From: Bacteroidales bacterium
GTDB lineage: Bacteria > Bacteroidota > Bacteroidia > Bacteroidales > UBA1402
Assembly (NCBI GenBank): GCA_021373135.1
Contig: JAJFTH010000006.1
Location: 248,001-312,000 of the forward strand
Direction of reading: 5' to 3'
Length of the DNA: 64,000 nt
In this document: positions 19,490 through 30,560 of the stretch, one piece after another
Layout of the letters: every line of letters begins with the position of its first letter
Position numbering within the stretch: position 1 is the stretch's first letter
The notes under the pieces: model-generated
The model's input: the letters and a program-made list of their open reading frames with translations, nothing else
Databases searched by the model: none
Told to the model about the DNA's origin: nothing
Program-made: the position numbers and the translations under genes

Positions 19490-20455
19490 ATGATTCGACT
19501 TTTAGGGATGGGGAATGCTTTGACAGATGTTTTGATGCCCATCGAATCCGATCAATTGTTAAATGCCTTAGGCTTACCGAAAGGGAGCATGCAACTGATT
19601 GATCAGGAACAATTTTATCGGATCCGGACACAAGTTTCGGATATACCCAGACAGTTGGTTTGTGGAGGCTCGGCAGCCAATACCGTCACCGGAGCTTCCA
19701 AACTTGGTGTTAATTCCGCATTTATCGGGAAGGTTAATGACGATGAGATTGGAATAAACTATCAACATGATTTGCAATACTACGGTGTGGATCCCCGCTT
19801 ACTTAAAAGTGATCAGGCTTCCGGCCGGTCATTGGTTTTTATCAGTCCGGACGGCGAAAGAACTTTTGCCACATATCTTGGTGCCGCAGCAAATCTTTTA
19901 CCTGAGGATCTTTATCCTGAACTTTTCAGGAATTCCAATTTTTTCTATTTAGAAGGTTATCTGGTGCAAAACCATGATCTTTTTCTAAAAGCCGTGAAAA
20001 TGGCTAAAAATGAAGGAATGAAAGTTGCATTGGATCTCGCAAGCTATAATGTGGTAGAGGAGAATCTCGATTTTTTGAACCAAATCATAGCCTCTTCTGT
20101 TGATATTGTTTTTGCAAACGAAGAAGAGGCGAAGGCTTTGACCGGATTTCAACCCGAAGAGGCTCTTGAGTGTATTGCCAAACAAGTTGATATAGCCGTT
20201 GTTAAAATCGGATCCCGTGGGGCCATGGCCATTCGGGGAGAGGAGCGGGTGCTTGTTCCTGCTGTAGCTTCCAATTGTGTGGATACCACAGGTGCAGGGG
20301 ATCTTTTTGCAGCCGGTTTCATTTATGGAATGTCTAAGGGACGGAGTTTGAAAGATTGTACCCGTTATGGAACAATTATTGCAGGCAAAGTGATTGAAGT
20401 AGTCGGTCCGAAAATGAACAATTCTGTTTGGGAGCAACTCCATTCGAATTTTTAA
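19490..20455 (+). CDS. PfkB-family sugar/nucleoside kinase, adenosine-kinase-like
   Basis: A 321-residue ribokinase-superfamily enzyme that phosphorylates a sugar or nucleoside with ATP. Motif 1 lies in VCGGSAANTVTGASKLG (di-Gly hinge); motif 2 is DTTGAGDLFAAGF (about residues 265-277), holding the anion hole and catalytic Asp. The N-terminal GMGNALTDVLM and AFIGKVNDDEIG resemble the adenosine kinase branch. The substrate is not determined. It is followed 36 bp later by an S41 protease gene on the same strand, probably one unit. Confidence 0.87.
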   Translation: MIRLLGMGNALTDVLMPIESDQLLNALGLPKGSMQLIDQEQFYRIRTQVSDIPRQLVCGGSAANTVTGASKLGVNSAFIGKVNDDEIGINYQHDLQYYGVDPRLLKSDQASGRSLVFISPDGERTFATYLGAAANLLPEDLYPELFRNSNFFYLEGYLVQNHDLFLKAVKMAKNEGMKVALDLASYNVVEENLDFLNQIIASSVDIVFANEEEAKALTGFQPEEALECIAKQVDIAVVKIGSRGAMAIRGEERVLVPAVASNCVDTTGAGDLFAAGFIYGMSKGRSLKDCTRYGTIIAGKVIEVVGPKMNNSVWEQLHSNF

Positions 20456-20491
20456 ATATTGATAATCAGTTATTAAAATATACGCAGTCAA

Positions 20492-22168
20492 ATGCTTAAA
20501 TTAAGATCGAGTTTTATTATATCAATCCTACTTTTCGGATTGAGTGTTCATGGATTTTGCAATTCTTTAACGGAAAAGAAAGATTTTGAAATCTCTAAAA
20601 ATTTTGAAATTCTTCATGCTCTGTACAGAGATTTAGATCAGTTTTATGTAGATAGCGTTCGGCCGGAAAAAGTTTTACAAAACAGCATCAATGGATTGAT
20701 GTCGTCGTTTGATCCGTATACCAATTACATGCCCGAATCTGAAACGGAAGATTTTAAATTTATTACTACCGGGGAATATGGTGGTATCGGTGCCATCATC
20801 GGGCCGCAAAACGGAAAAGTAGTGGTATTGGATCCATATTTAAATATGCCTGCACAAAAAGCCGGATTGTTAGCCGGGGATATTCTGTTGGAAATCAATG
20901 GCGTGAAAATGGATCATGAAACAATCAACCGTGCAAGTGAATTGCTGAAAGGGCAGCCTGGAACAGAAGTAAAATTGCGGATTCAAAGAGAGGGTTTTTC
21001 CAAACCCTTCGAAAAGAAAATCTTGCGGGAACTCATTTTGGTCAATCAGGTGACGTATCATGGTTTGGTCGATAACGATAAAAAGATAGGCTATATCAAT
21101 CTGAGTGGCTTTACCAGCAAGGCCAGTCAGGAGGTCCGACAGGCTTTGCTTGATCTGAAAAAGCAGGGAGCGCAAAAGCTCGTACTTGATTTACGGGGCA
21201 ATGGCGGAGGTCTGCTTGATGAAGCAGTATCCATCTGTAATCTTTTTGTCAATAAAGGACAGGAAATTGTCAATACCCGCGGAAAAGTGCATCAATGGGA
21301 CCAGACTTACAAAACGACCCGTGAACCGATTGATACGGTGATGCCTATTGTCATTTTGGCGAACAGAGGGTCAGCCTCCTCTTCTGAAATTGTTTGCGGA
21401 GCCATGCAGGATTTGGATAGAGCTGTGATATTGGGTACCCGAACTTTTGGAAAGGGACTGGTGCAGACGACCCGCAATATCCCATTCAATGGCGTGTTAA
21501 AGGTTACTACGGCCAAGTATTATATCCCGAGTGGAAGATGCATTCAGGCAATCGATTATTCCAACCGCAATGAGGATGGAAGCGTCGGGCGTATTCCGGA
21601 CAGTTTGACCACAGAATTTAGAACGCGTGCCGGTCGAAAAGTTAAGGATGGAGGTGGCATCCAGCCGGATATTGAATGTAAAGACGAGCGTGTTTCTTCC
21701 ATCAGCTATTATTTGCTCGATGGCATGTATTTCTTTGATTATGCGAATCAATATTACAGAAAGCATGATAAGATTGCACCCGTATCTGAGTTTAAGATTA
21801 GTGATGCCGATTATCAGAATTTTCTGGAATATGTGAAAGGTCGGAAGTTCACCTATGACAGTCAAAGTAAAAAAGCTTTTGATAAATTGAAGGAAGCTCT
21901 TGATGCAGAGAGTTATACCGGAGATGTTAAAAATGAACTGACCGCTTTGGAATCGAAGTTGAATCGAAATCTGGATGATGATTTTGTAACCTTCCGTAAG
22001 GAAATTGAAATGCTTTTAAGTGCGGAAATCGTGAGCAGATATTACTATCAATCCGGCGAAATGCAGCAATCCCTCAAGTTTGATTCCTGTTTGAAAAAGG
22101 CTATCGAGGTCTTGAATAATCCGGAAATGTATGCCAATACGCTTAAACCATCCATCGTAAAGAATTGA
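20492..22168 (+). CDS. S41-family carboxyl-terminal processing protease (CtpA-like)
   Basis: A 558-residue exported protease with a hydrophobic N-terminal signal or anchor (IISILLFGLSVHGF). Order: helical N-domain (YRDLDQFYVDSV; SSFDPYTNYM), PDZ domain about 95-175 (PAQKAGLLAGDILLEING), S41 catalytic domain with GYINLSGFTSKAS, DLRGNGGGLLDEAV, the Ser in RGSASSSEIVCGA (about 293-299) and Lys in RTFGKGLVQ. A C-terminal helical extension follows. Such enzymes trim or degrade envelope proteins from the C-terminus. Both catalytic residues are present. Confidence 0.92.
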   Translation: MLKLRSSFIISILLFGLSVHGFCNSLTEKKDFEISKNFEILHALYRDLDQFYVDSVRPEKVLQNSINGLMSSFDPYTNYMPESETEDFKFITTGEYGGIGAIIGPQNGKVVVLDPYLNMPAQKAGLLAGDILLEINGVKMDHETINRASELLKGQPGTEVKLRIQREGFSKPFEKKILRELILVNQVTYHGLVDNDKKIGYINLSGFTSKASQEVRQALLDLKKQGAQKLVLDLRGNGGGLLDEAVSICNLFVNKGQEIVNTRGKVHQWDQTYKTTREPIDTVMPIVILANRGSASSSEIVCGAMQDLDRAVILGTRTFGKGLVQTTRNIPFNGVLKVTTAKYYIPSGRCIQAIDYSNRNEDGSVGRIPDSLTTEFRTRAGRKVKDGGGIQPDIECKDERVSSISYYLLDGMYFFDYANQYYRKHDKIAPVSEFKISDADYQNFLEYVKGRKFTYDSQSKKAFDKLKEALDAESYTGDVKNELTALESKLNRNLDDDFVTFRKEIEMLLSAEIVSRYYYQSGEMQQSLKFDSCLKKAIEVLNNPEMYANTLKPSIVKN

Positions 22169-22236
22169 TTGATAGGGAATAGAAATCAAAATTGGTGGAA
22201 AATGCGGCTTTTGACCAATTTTTTTCCAAAAAAGGT

Positions 22237-22266
22237 TTGTCAAAAGGAAAAAGCGTTCTATCTTTG
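22237..22266 (+). promoter_or_regulatory. Promoter of tRNA-Glu and rpsT
   Basis: TTG (22237-22239), 19-bp spacer, TATCTTTG (22259-22266), about 58 bp upstream of the tRNA 5' end. Confidence 0.65.
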
Positions 22267-22324
22267 CACCCGCTTTGACGGCCAAATATCAACGGATATC
22301 TTTTAAGGACGAAAGCGACAGGCC

Positions 22325-22396
22325 GGCCCATTCGTCTATCGGTTAGGACGTAAGATTTTCATTCTTGAAAGAGCAGTTCGATTCTGCTATGGGCTA
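22325..22396 (+). tRNA. tRNA-Glu (anticodon TTC)
   Basis: A 72-nt cloverleaf: acceptor GGCCCAT/ATGGGCT, D stem GTC/GAC, anticodon stem TAAGA/TCTTG around TTTTCAT (anticodon TTC), T arm AGCAG-TTCGATT-CTGCT. It lies 35 bp before rpsT and probably shares its transcript. Confidence 0.94.
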
Positions 22397-22431
22397 CTAA
22401 AAGTAAACAATAATTTAAAAGATTAGTCGAG

Positions 22432-22683
22432 ATGGCAAATCACAAATCATCATTGAAAAGAATTCGTCAAACGCAGGCAAAGCGTTTGCACAATCGTTAT
22501 TATGCAAAGACCGCCCGTAACGCTGTACGTGAACTGCGTTTAGTTACTGAAAAAGAAGCTGCCGCCGCAATGCTTCCCAAAGTGACTTCTATTTTGGACA
22601 AATTGGCAAAGAAGAATGTAATTCACAAAAACAAAGCAGCCAATTTGAAATCCAAGCTTGCCAAAGGCGTTAACAAGCTTTAA
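22432..22683 (+). CDS. rpsT: 30S ribosomal protein S20
   Basis: An 83-residue highly basic protein that binds the 5' domain of 16S rRNA early in 30S assembly. The sequence has the S20 pattern: [20 protein letters not shown], then helix-rich [14 protein letters not shown] and the C-terminal [16 protein letters not shown]. Length is normal for the family in this phylum. It follows tRNA-Glu by 35 bp and is closed by a hairpin about 40 bp downstream. Confidence 0.96.
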   Translation: MANHKSSLKRIRQTQAKRLHNRYYAKTARNAVRELRLVTEKEAAAAMLPKVTSILDKLAKKNVIHKNKAANLKSKLAKGVNKL

Positions 22684-22723
22684 TCAGACCCTATATACAA
22701 AGCAGGGCTGTATCGAAAGATGC

Positions 22724-22758
22724 GGCCTTTTTTTGTTGGTTTCAACTAAAAAAAGGCC
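22724..22758 (+). terminator. Hairpin after rpsT
   Basis: GGCCTTTTTTTGTTG pairs with CAACTAAAAAAAGGCC around GTTT, one bulged base. The T-run is inside the stem, so it could act on either strand. Confidence 0.5.
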
Positions 22759-22791
22759 GGCAGGCATGGTGCTTTTGTCGGGAAGATTCCC

Positions 22792-22799
22792 TATATTTG
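22792..22799 (+). promoter_or_regulatory. Possible -7 element of gyrB
   Basis: TATATTTG fits TAnnTTTG about 80 bp before the gyrB ATG. The nearest TTG (22775-22777) is only 14 bp upstream, too close for a normal promoter. Confidence 0.3.
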
Positions 22800-22848
22800 T
22801 TGAGAATTCAGGGAAAGATATATCTCTGACAAGCATCGTGAAAGATGA

Positions 22849-24840
<1,992 letters not shown>

Positions 24841-24860
24841 GAGTCTATAAGAGAATACAA

Positions 24861-24907
24861 AAAGATGAAGAGGTTGTCTTTTTTAGGACAACCTCTTCAT
24901 CTTTTTA
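24861..24907. terminator. Bidirectional terminator between gyrB and the TlpA-type gene
   Basis: AAAGATGAAGAGGTTGTC (24861-24878) pairs with GACAACCTCTTCATCTTT (24887-24904) and is flanked by T-runs in both directions. It lies between convergent genes, 20 bp after gyrB. Confidence 0.9.
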
Positions 24908-24929
24908 TAGGGCCATTATTTTGTTATTC

Positions 24930-27296
24930 TTATTTATCAAGTTCTTTGTTTAACAGGTCTGTTATTTTATCTACTCCTTCAAAACCAACGTTGAAATAGA
25001 CCTGTTCCCCTTTTTTGTCGATGATCATGTAAGAGGGAATGCCTTTTACGCCAAACTTCTTACTTAGGTAATTGTATTGATCATTCGTGATGCGGAAGTG
25101 TTCACCGGGAATACCTGGAATCATATTTTTCCAGGTGTCGATGGGAGAATTTTCGCATGCAAGATAGAGAAAGGCAACGTCCTTGCCTTTGAAGTTTTCT
25201 TTTGCCGGTTCTAATTCTTTCATAGCTCTGCGACAAGGGCTGCACCAGGTTGCCCAAAAGTCAACAAGAATGACTTTACCGGCAAAAGGTTTCAAGATTT
25301 CAGCAAACAGACTGTCGTTGGATGTTGATGGCGTTTCGTGTACAGTGTAACCTTTCTTATTTTTGTTTGCTTCGATTTTAGCAATAAGTTCTTGGTTTTT
25401 ACCGGTGAAATATTTACCATAGAAGGGATAGCCCATAGAGGAAATCTTTTGGAGTGTCTCGTCGGATAAAGGTGAAAAATTGTTTAACTGGGAAGTATAA
25501 TCCATGGTTTGTATCAGGTCAAAAAGGATGCCTTGATCAGTTCCGAGAATACGGGCAAGGTATTCTAAATCATTTTTACGGGTGTTTTCAAGTTGAATAT
25601 CCTGAATTTTGGTTTTATATTTTTGGCGAAAAGCCTGCACTCTTTTCTGAATGGCGGTATCTTGTGATATACCCACTTCCTTTTGTAAAGGGATAAGCAA
25701 ATCTTTCGGAAAATCCGGATTATTTTTCGTGATATATTGTAAAAGTTTAAGTCTGGAATTGATGATGTCAATTACCTTGGTATCTTTTACTTTGGTCTGA
25801 TTCATGAACTTTTCGACCTGCGTTTTCTCCTCTTGAGTCAGTTTGCCTGTCTTGATTAATTGTTTGCAATTATCAAGAGTCATTTGTTTATATTGGGCAA
25901 TTCTTTTATAGTCCCAGTTATTGAAGTCTTCTTTGATCAAATATTGAGCGCATTCTTTATCTTCGGCAGTCAGATCCTCGCTTTTCATGAGCTTCTGTAT
26001 CATGGGGGCAGTTAAATAATCCAACCTGATATTATTTGTTTGCCTGTTTAAATATTTACAAGAACTAATAATGCTGTTATAGTCTTCGCAATACAAGGAA
26101 ATGGGATTGTTAACCGGAAAAATCTTAAGGAATGAATAATAATCGCTATCAAAAACAGGAATGACAAAACCTTTCATCGGGTCTTTGTAACTAAGATTGT
26201 TGGCTTTTCGGAAGGCGTCCTGAAGGTAGGAATTGGCATACATGAGTTTGTACAGCGTGAAGTATTGCTGGGATAATTTTGCAATGAGGAATGCATCCGG
26301 AGACAAGTTCTTTTGATTCAATTTGGTGATGGCTTGATTGTTCCTTTCGAGTATATAGGTTTTATATTGCTCGGGGCTCATACCAAGTATGTCTTTGAGC
26401 ATCTGCTCTCTGTCTTCCTGAGGGTTGATTTCGGTGGTACTAAGCTGATTGTTGACGCTGGCATTGGCCCCACCGAAAAAAACATCATTTGTGGCTTCGC
26501 ATTTGTCAACCCTGAGGTTTGCTTCTTGCTGGCATTTCTTCTGCAAGTCAAAGTAAACGGACGTTTCCTTGCCTGGAGTCAGCAAGATGTCTTTGTTGTA
26601 AGAGTTAGACCGGAATATTACTTGTGTGGTACAAATCAATGGTATTTTTTTCTCAAAACATCCGTTTTCATTCACTGCCGTTTCGTAATCTTCTTCTTCC
26701 CCTGTTATGGGATTGTTTACGTAAACCTGAATCTTAAACTTCATCTCCGGTATATATCCGTAAAATTTTCCTTTCAACACCGCGGAGTCTGCCTTAAATT
26801 CGGGGATTCCCAGCATTTCTTTTGCTTCTCTTTTTTTGGCCTCATTCTGTATTTCTTGCGGCACTTCCATTCTGTTGGTCAGTGTTTTGGATTTGAGCTC
26901 AATTCCCCAAATCTTGAAACAACTCTCGCAATCGCTTTCAATAAAGTCGATTTGTTTGGTGTCCGGATTAATCGGAGGGAAGGTGAGTATGAATGAAGTC
27001 TTGCCGGAGTCGTCCATAAAGACATGTTTGTCAAGTTCAATGCCTTGCGCTCTTTTCATTTCCAGTTTTTGTCCATTCGCAAGGATGTATGATTTTGAAT
27101 TGATGCTGATCCAGTATTTGGGAGTGAAGAACACTTTCATATACATCACCGTGGCTGTATCGGTCAGAATGATTTTATCAACTTCCAGGGTACTGGTGTT
27201 TGAAACGCTGAACGGAGGGCGTTCGATGATGGTTTCTGCTGCGAAAACAGTGGTGAAACCAATCAGGAAAAGGAGTGCTGTCAGAATTCTTTTCAT
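24930..27296 (-). CDS. Large exported TlpA-type thiol-disulfide oxidoreductase
   Basis: A 788-residue exported protein with signal peptide MKRILTALLFLIGFTTVFA. The C-terminal about 140 residues are a thioredoxin/TlpA domain with WATWCSPCRRAM (Cys near residues 682 and 685) and the cis-Pro loop VKGIPSYMIIDKKG, so it should be redox active. The first 240 residues are beta-rich with conserved Cys pairs (DCESCFK). The middle is a long helical region. Active in the periplasm or on the outer face of a membrane; partners unknown. Compared with the Cys-less relative at 584-1732, this one keeps the active site. A -7 element CAAATATA (TATATTTG on the coding strand, 27334-27341) lies upstream. Confidence 0.85.
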   Translation of the reverse strand: MKRILTALLFLIGFTTVFAAETIIERPPFSVSNTSTLEVDKIILTDTATVMYMKVFFTPKYWISINSKSYILANGQKLEMKRAQGIELDKHVFMDDSGKTSFILTFPPINPDTKQIDFIESDCESCFKIWGIELKSKTLTNRMEVPQEIQNEAKKREAKEMLGIPEFKADSAVLKGKFYGYIPEMKFKIQVYVNNPITGEEEDYETAVNENGCFEKKIPLICTTQVIFRSNSYNKDILLTPGKETSVYFDLQKKCQQEANLRVDKCEATNDVFFGGANASVNNQLSTTEINPQEDREQMLKDILGMSPEQYKTYILERNNQAITKLNQKNLSPDAFLIAKLSQQYFTLYKLMYANSYLQDAFRKANNLSYKDPMKGFVIPVFDSDYYSFLKIFPVNNPISLYCEDYNSIISSCKYLNRQTNNIRLDYLTAPMIQKLMKSEDLTAEDKECAQYLIKEDFNNWDYKRIAQYKQMTLDNCKQLIKTGKLTQEEKTQVEKFMNQTKVKDTKVIDIINSRLKLLQYITKNNPDFPKDLLIPLQKEVGISQDTAIQKRVQAFRQKYKTKIQDIQLENTRKNDLEYLARILGTDQGILFDLIQTMDYTSQLNNFSPLSDETLQKISSMGYPFYGKYFTGKNQELIAKIEANKNKKGYTVHETPSTSNDSLFAEILKPFAGKVILVDFWATWCSPCRRAMKELEPAKENFKGKDVAFLYLACENSPIDTWKNMIPGIPGEHFRITNDQYNYLSKKFGVKGIPSYMIIDKKGEQVYFNVGFEGVDKITDLLNKELDK

Positions 27297-27425
27297 GTTT
27301 CTATGGATGTGTTATGAATGAGAATAATAAACGCAAATATAGTACAAAAAAAACATGATTATTTGTGTCCATTAAAAATCAAAAGACATTCTATTAAATC
27401 ATGGACTATTTTACCGCTTTATTGC

Positions 27426-27833
27426 CTACCACATCAGTACGACCCTAAAGTTCATGGCAGGAGGTGTTTCCATATAAAAATCGGAATTTGTGACATATAT
27501 AATCAGATTGCCGGTTGCAAAATCAGCGTCAATGGTTTGAGTCCATAGAGCTCCTTCAGCATTTTGATAATGACGGACATAAGGTAGTACCTGTTGAGCA
27601 CCTCCCTTGACGTTGTATACCTGAACACTTCCTTTTCTATACACATAAGACGTTATTTCAGGCATGGCGAACTCGCAGTAATAGTAACTGTTCAATCCGT
27701 TTGCGTCTGAGCCTATGCTCCAATCCGCTTGTTTTACTTCCAAGTTAATGACATCCAACATCGTTCCGGATTCTTCTTTCTGGCATGAAACAAACATGGA
27801 GGCAATGACTAAAACTAAACAAATTTTCTTCAT
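27426..27833 (-). CDS. Small lipoprotein of unknown function
   Basis: A 135-residue lipoprotein: MKKICLVLVIASMFVSCQKE has a clear lipobox FVSC with Cys at residue 17. The mature part is beta-rich (DWSIGSDANGLNSYYYCEFAMPE; VQVYNVKGGAQQVLPYVRHYQ), ending in a possible strand NFRVVLMW. I recognise the general look of small Bacteroidetes lipoproteins with a beta-sandwich but no named family. It stands alone, 129 bp upstream of the TlpA-type gene on the same strand. No full promoter was found. Confidence 0.75.
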   Translation of the reverse strand: MKKICLVLVIASMFVSCQKEESGTMLDVINLEVKQADWSIGSDANGLNSYYYCEFAMPEITSYVYRKGSVQVYNVKGGAQQVLPYVRHYQNAEGALWTQTIDADFATGNLIIYVTNSDFYMETPPAMNFRVVLMW

Positions 27834-28077
27834 AAATCAGGATATTAGAGTGCTTTGATATTGAAATTTCATTCTGTTTGCTAAAGTACGTAATTTTTAT
27901 CAAAAAATTCTTTTTTAAGTTTGCCTAATATTGGAATGTTGTTTTTAATATTTGGCTCCTTGCCAATTTTTCGAGTGCGCATCAAAACCGGAGCAGATGT
28001 TTTGACCTTTAGAATTTAAGTCGTTAATTTGTGAGGAGATATGTTCTTGGGGTTATTCTTAATTATGAAACCGATAT
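27834..28077. other. Divergent intergenic region
   Basis: 244 bp of AT-rich DNA between the small lipoprotein and the dehydratase. A lone TAAGTTTG (27916-27923, plus strand) is the only promoter-like element; nothing else recognisable. Confidence 0.4.
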
Positions 28078-29082
28078 ATGTTTACAGATAAGATTTTACT
28101 GATTACCGGAGGCACCGGTTCTTTCGGGAATGCTGTCCTGAATCGTTTCCTGAATTCAGAGGTGAAGGAAATCCGCATTTTTAGCCGTGATAAGAAGAAG
28201 CAGGAGGAGATGTGCAACCGGTTGCAAAGTCCGAAAGTGAAATTCTATATTGGGGATGTAACTGATAAAAAGAGTGTTGACCGGGCCATGGAGGATGTTG
28301 ATTATGTCTTTCATGCAGCGGCATTGAAACAGGTCCCTCAATGTGAATCAATGCCGGTAGAGGCTGTTCTTATCAACGTCCTTGGTACGGAAAATGTTCT
28401 GAATTCTGCCATTGAACAGGGTGTGAAAAAAGTGGTGGTTCTAAGTACCGACAAAGCCTGTTATCCCGTCAGTGCTATGGGTATAAGCAAGGCGATGATG
28501 GAAAAAGTGGTCATGGCCAAGGCCCGTTCTCTGGAAAAATGCAGCTCAACCGTCTTTTGTTGTACGCGTTATGGAAACGTGTTGGGCAGCAACGGCTCTG
28601 TGGTTCCGCTGTGGGTTGGACAAATGAAGGCGAAAAGAGACATAACCATTACGGATCCAAGTATGTCTCGTTTCATGATGACACTGGATGATGCTGTCGA
28701 CCTGGTTCTGTTTGCCTTCCAACACGGTAAAAACGGAGATCTCTTTGTACAAAAAGCACCTGCTGCGACACTGGAAGTTTTGGCACAATCATTGATTGAA
28801 TTATACCATTCATCTTCAAAAATCTGTGTTACAGGTGCTCGCCCCGGTGAAAAGAATTATGAGACTTTGGTTACTCGGGAAGAAATGCTCAGAGCTCAGG
28901 ATATGGGCGGCTTTTTTTGCATTCCCTGTGATGCAAAAAAATCAGGAAACGTGACGGATGCAAAAGAAAAGAAGCTCGATGATGATTATCATTCACTCAA
29001 CTCCGGACTTCTTGATAAGGAAGGAATGATGCAGATGCTTCTAAAACTTCAAATGATCAGAGATGATATAGGTCAGGAATAG
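28078..29082 (+). CDS. CapE/WbjB-like UDP-GlcNAc 4,6-dehydratase (SDR family)
   Basis: An NAD(P)-dependent nucleotide-sugar 4,6-dehydratase of 334 residues, the first step to amino-deoxy sugars such as FucNAc in surface polysaccharides. The Rossmann motif is GGTGSFG (residues 11-17), then GDVTDKKS and HAAALKQVPQCE. The catalytic region reads STDKACYPVSAMGISKAMME: Met replaces the usual SDR Tyr, with Lys three residues on after GIS, which is the hallmark of the CapE/WbjB branch. The gene is alone; no epimerase, reductase or glycosyltransferase partner is nearby, which is odd because these enzymes normally sit in capsule or O-antigen loci. Confidence 0.87.
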   Translation: MFTDKILLITGGTGSFGNAVLNRFLNSEVKEIRIFSRDKKKQEEMCNRLQSPKVKFYIGDVTDKKSVDRAMEDVDYVFHAAALKQVPQCESMPVEAVLINVLGTENVLNSAIEQGVKKVVVLSTDKACYPVSAMGISKAMMEKVVMAKARSLEKCSSTVFCCTRYGNVLGSNGSVVPLWVGQMKAKRDITITDPSMSRFMMTLDDAVDLVLFAFQHGKNGDLFVQKAPAATLEVLAQSLIELYHSSSKICVTGARPGEKNYETLVTREEMLRAQDMGGFFCIPCDAKKSGNVTDAKEKKLDDDYHSLNSGLLDKEGMMQMLLKLQMIRDDIGQE

Positions 29083-29498
29083 TCTGTAAATTGTAAATTT
29101 CCCGGGGCTTTTTATCCACATTCAGGATTTGTTCTTTTCGTTTTCGAGCTTGGTGATTTATAATGGAGTTGATCGCTATAAATGATTTCCTGTGCTCTTT
29201 TTGGTACCGTTGATGTTAATGAAACAGAAATGTCATACCCTTCAAGATTTAATTTCTTCAAGTTTTTCTACATTTGGTAAATTTTTGAAAAGATTCAAAA
29301 GGTCATTAAACCAACTGATTTTTTTTTGTTCTAAAGTATTCGTAAGTGTATTAGGTTTAAAGTATTTTTTGAACTGTACTTTTTATTTTCCGAACAGGGT
29401 TTTTTGTATGTGGAACGAGCATGAATACGAGTATTCACCTAAGACAATGAAAATTTGACATGCGAGTTTTGTACGACCTTAAAAACGATTATTTACGT
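29083..29498. other. Long AT-rich intergenic region ahead of the efflux operon
   Basis: About 416 bp. A GTG-initiated frame of 88 codons (29192-29458) exists but its product is low-complexity and I do not consider it a gene. A lone TACATTTG (29269-29276) could be a -7 element for the efflux operon about 220 bp downstream. No regulator gene, such as a TetR, is seen. Confidence 0.4.
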
Positions 29499-30560
29499 AT
29501 GAAAAAGAAAACTATCTGGATTTTAGTATTCTTTATTTTATTGTTGGCATGTTTGATAAAAGTTGGCATCAGCCATCCGAAAGAGAAAGAGAAATCATCC
29601 AAAAAAGAATCGATTAAAAAAGTAAATGGGTTTGTTGCCAAACCATCTTTGCTTATCAATGAAATTACGGTTTCAGGATCGTTGTTGGCTTTTGAAGAGG
29701 TTGAATTAAGAAATGAAGTGGCCGGAAGGGTTGTGAAGGTCAATTTACCGGAAGGCAAGTTTGTAAGGAAAGGCACTTTGTTGGTCAAACTGTTTGACGA
29801 TGATTTACAGGCTGGTTTGAGAAAGTATAAATCGCAACTTGATATTCAGAAACAAATTCTAAAAAGACAGTCGGAGCTTTTGAAAGTAAATGGCATCAGC
29901 CAGAATGATTACGAAGCAACCGGATTACAGGTTAATTCTCTGATAGCTGATATTGAGGAGCAAAAGGCTCAGATTCGTAAAACCGAGGTCCTGGCACCTT
30001 TTGATGGCGTCATCGGATTGCGCAATATCAGCGTGGGAGCCATCGTCAGTTCTTCAACACCGGTGGCCACGATTCGAAGTGAAAGTCATTTGAAACTGGA
30101 CTTTTTCATACCGGAAAAGTATGGTTCGGCCATCAAAAAAGGAATGAAAGTGAAGTTTTCCTTGTCCGGCAATGACAAACAGTATGATGCAACAGTTTTG
30201 GCCACGGAGCGGGGTATCAGTGAAGATACCCGAAACCTGAAAGCCAGAGCGGTGGTCAATAGTAAATCGGAAGATCTTATTCCCGGTGCTTTTGCAAATG
30301 TCACTTTGCGGCTTGGTGAAAACAAGACTGCATTAGTTATTCCTACACAGGCCATCATTCCTCAGGAGAATGAAAAACAGGTGATTGTGGCGAAAAAGGG
30401 TAAAGCACATTTTATATTTGTCAAGACTGGCATCAGGAAAGCGGCCGGTATTGAGATAACCGAAGGCATTCAACCCGGTGATACCATCATTACAAATGGG
30501 GTTCTCTTTTTGAAAGAGGGATCAAAGTTGTTGTATTCTAAAGTAAATGACAGATTATGA
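29499..30560 (+). CDS. RND efflux periplasmic adaptor (membrane fusion protein)
   Basis: The adaptor linking an inner-membrane RND pump to its outer-membrane channel. The 353-residue product begins MKKKTIWILVFFILLLACL, a membrane anchor or lipoprotein signal, then the barrel-sandwich halves (EVELRNEVAGRVVKVNLPEG; APFDGVIGLRNISVGAIVSS) around a short coiled-coil hairpin, and beta-barrel and membrane-proximal domains (KALVIPTQAIIP-like segment TALVIPTQAIIPQ). An in-frame upstream codon would add 13 residues, but this ATG begins right at the signal sequence. Its stop overlaps the RND start (ATGA), so the pair is translationally coupled. Confidence 0.92.
   Translation: MKKKTIWILVFFILLLACLIKVGISHPKEKEKSSKKESIKKVNGFVAKPSLLINEITVSGSLLAFEEVELRNEVAGRVVKVNLPEGKFVRKGTLLVKLFDDDLQAGLRKYKSQLDIQKQILKRQSELLKVNGISQNDYEATGLQVNSLIADIEEQKAQIRKTEVLAPFDGVIGLRNISVGAIVSSSTPVATIRSESHLKLDFFIPEKYGSAIKKGMKVKFSLSGNDKQYDATVLATERGISEDTRNLKARAVVNSKSEDLIPGAFANVTLRLGENKTALVIPTQAIIPQENEKQVIVAKKGKAHFIFVKTGIRKAAGIEITEGIQPGDTIITNGVLFLKEGSKLLYSKVNDRL

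Noticed and set aside
29192-29458. 88-codon GTG-initiated frame before the efflux operon
   Set aside because: Low-complexity Phe/Lys/Leu-rich product from AT-rich DNA, no ribosome-binding site, no family resemblance.
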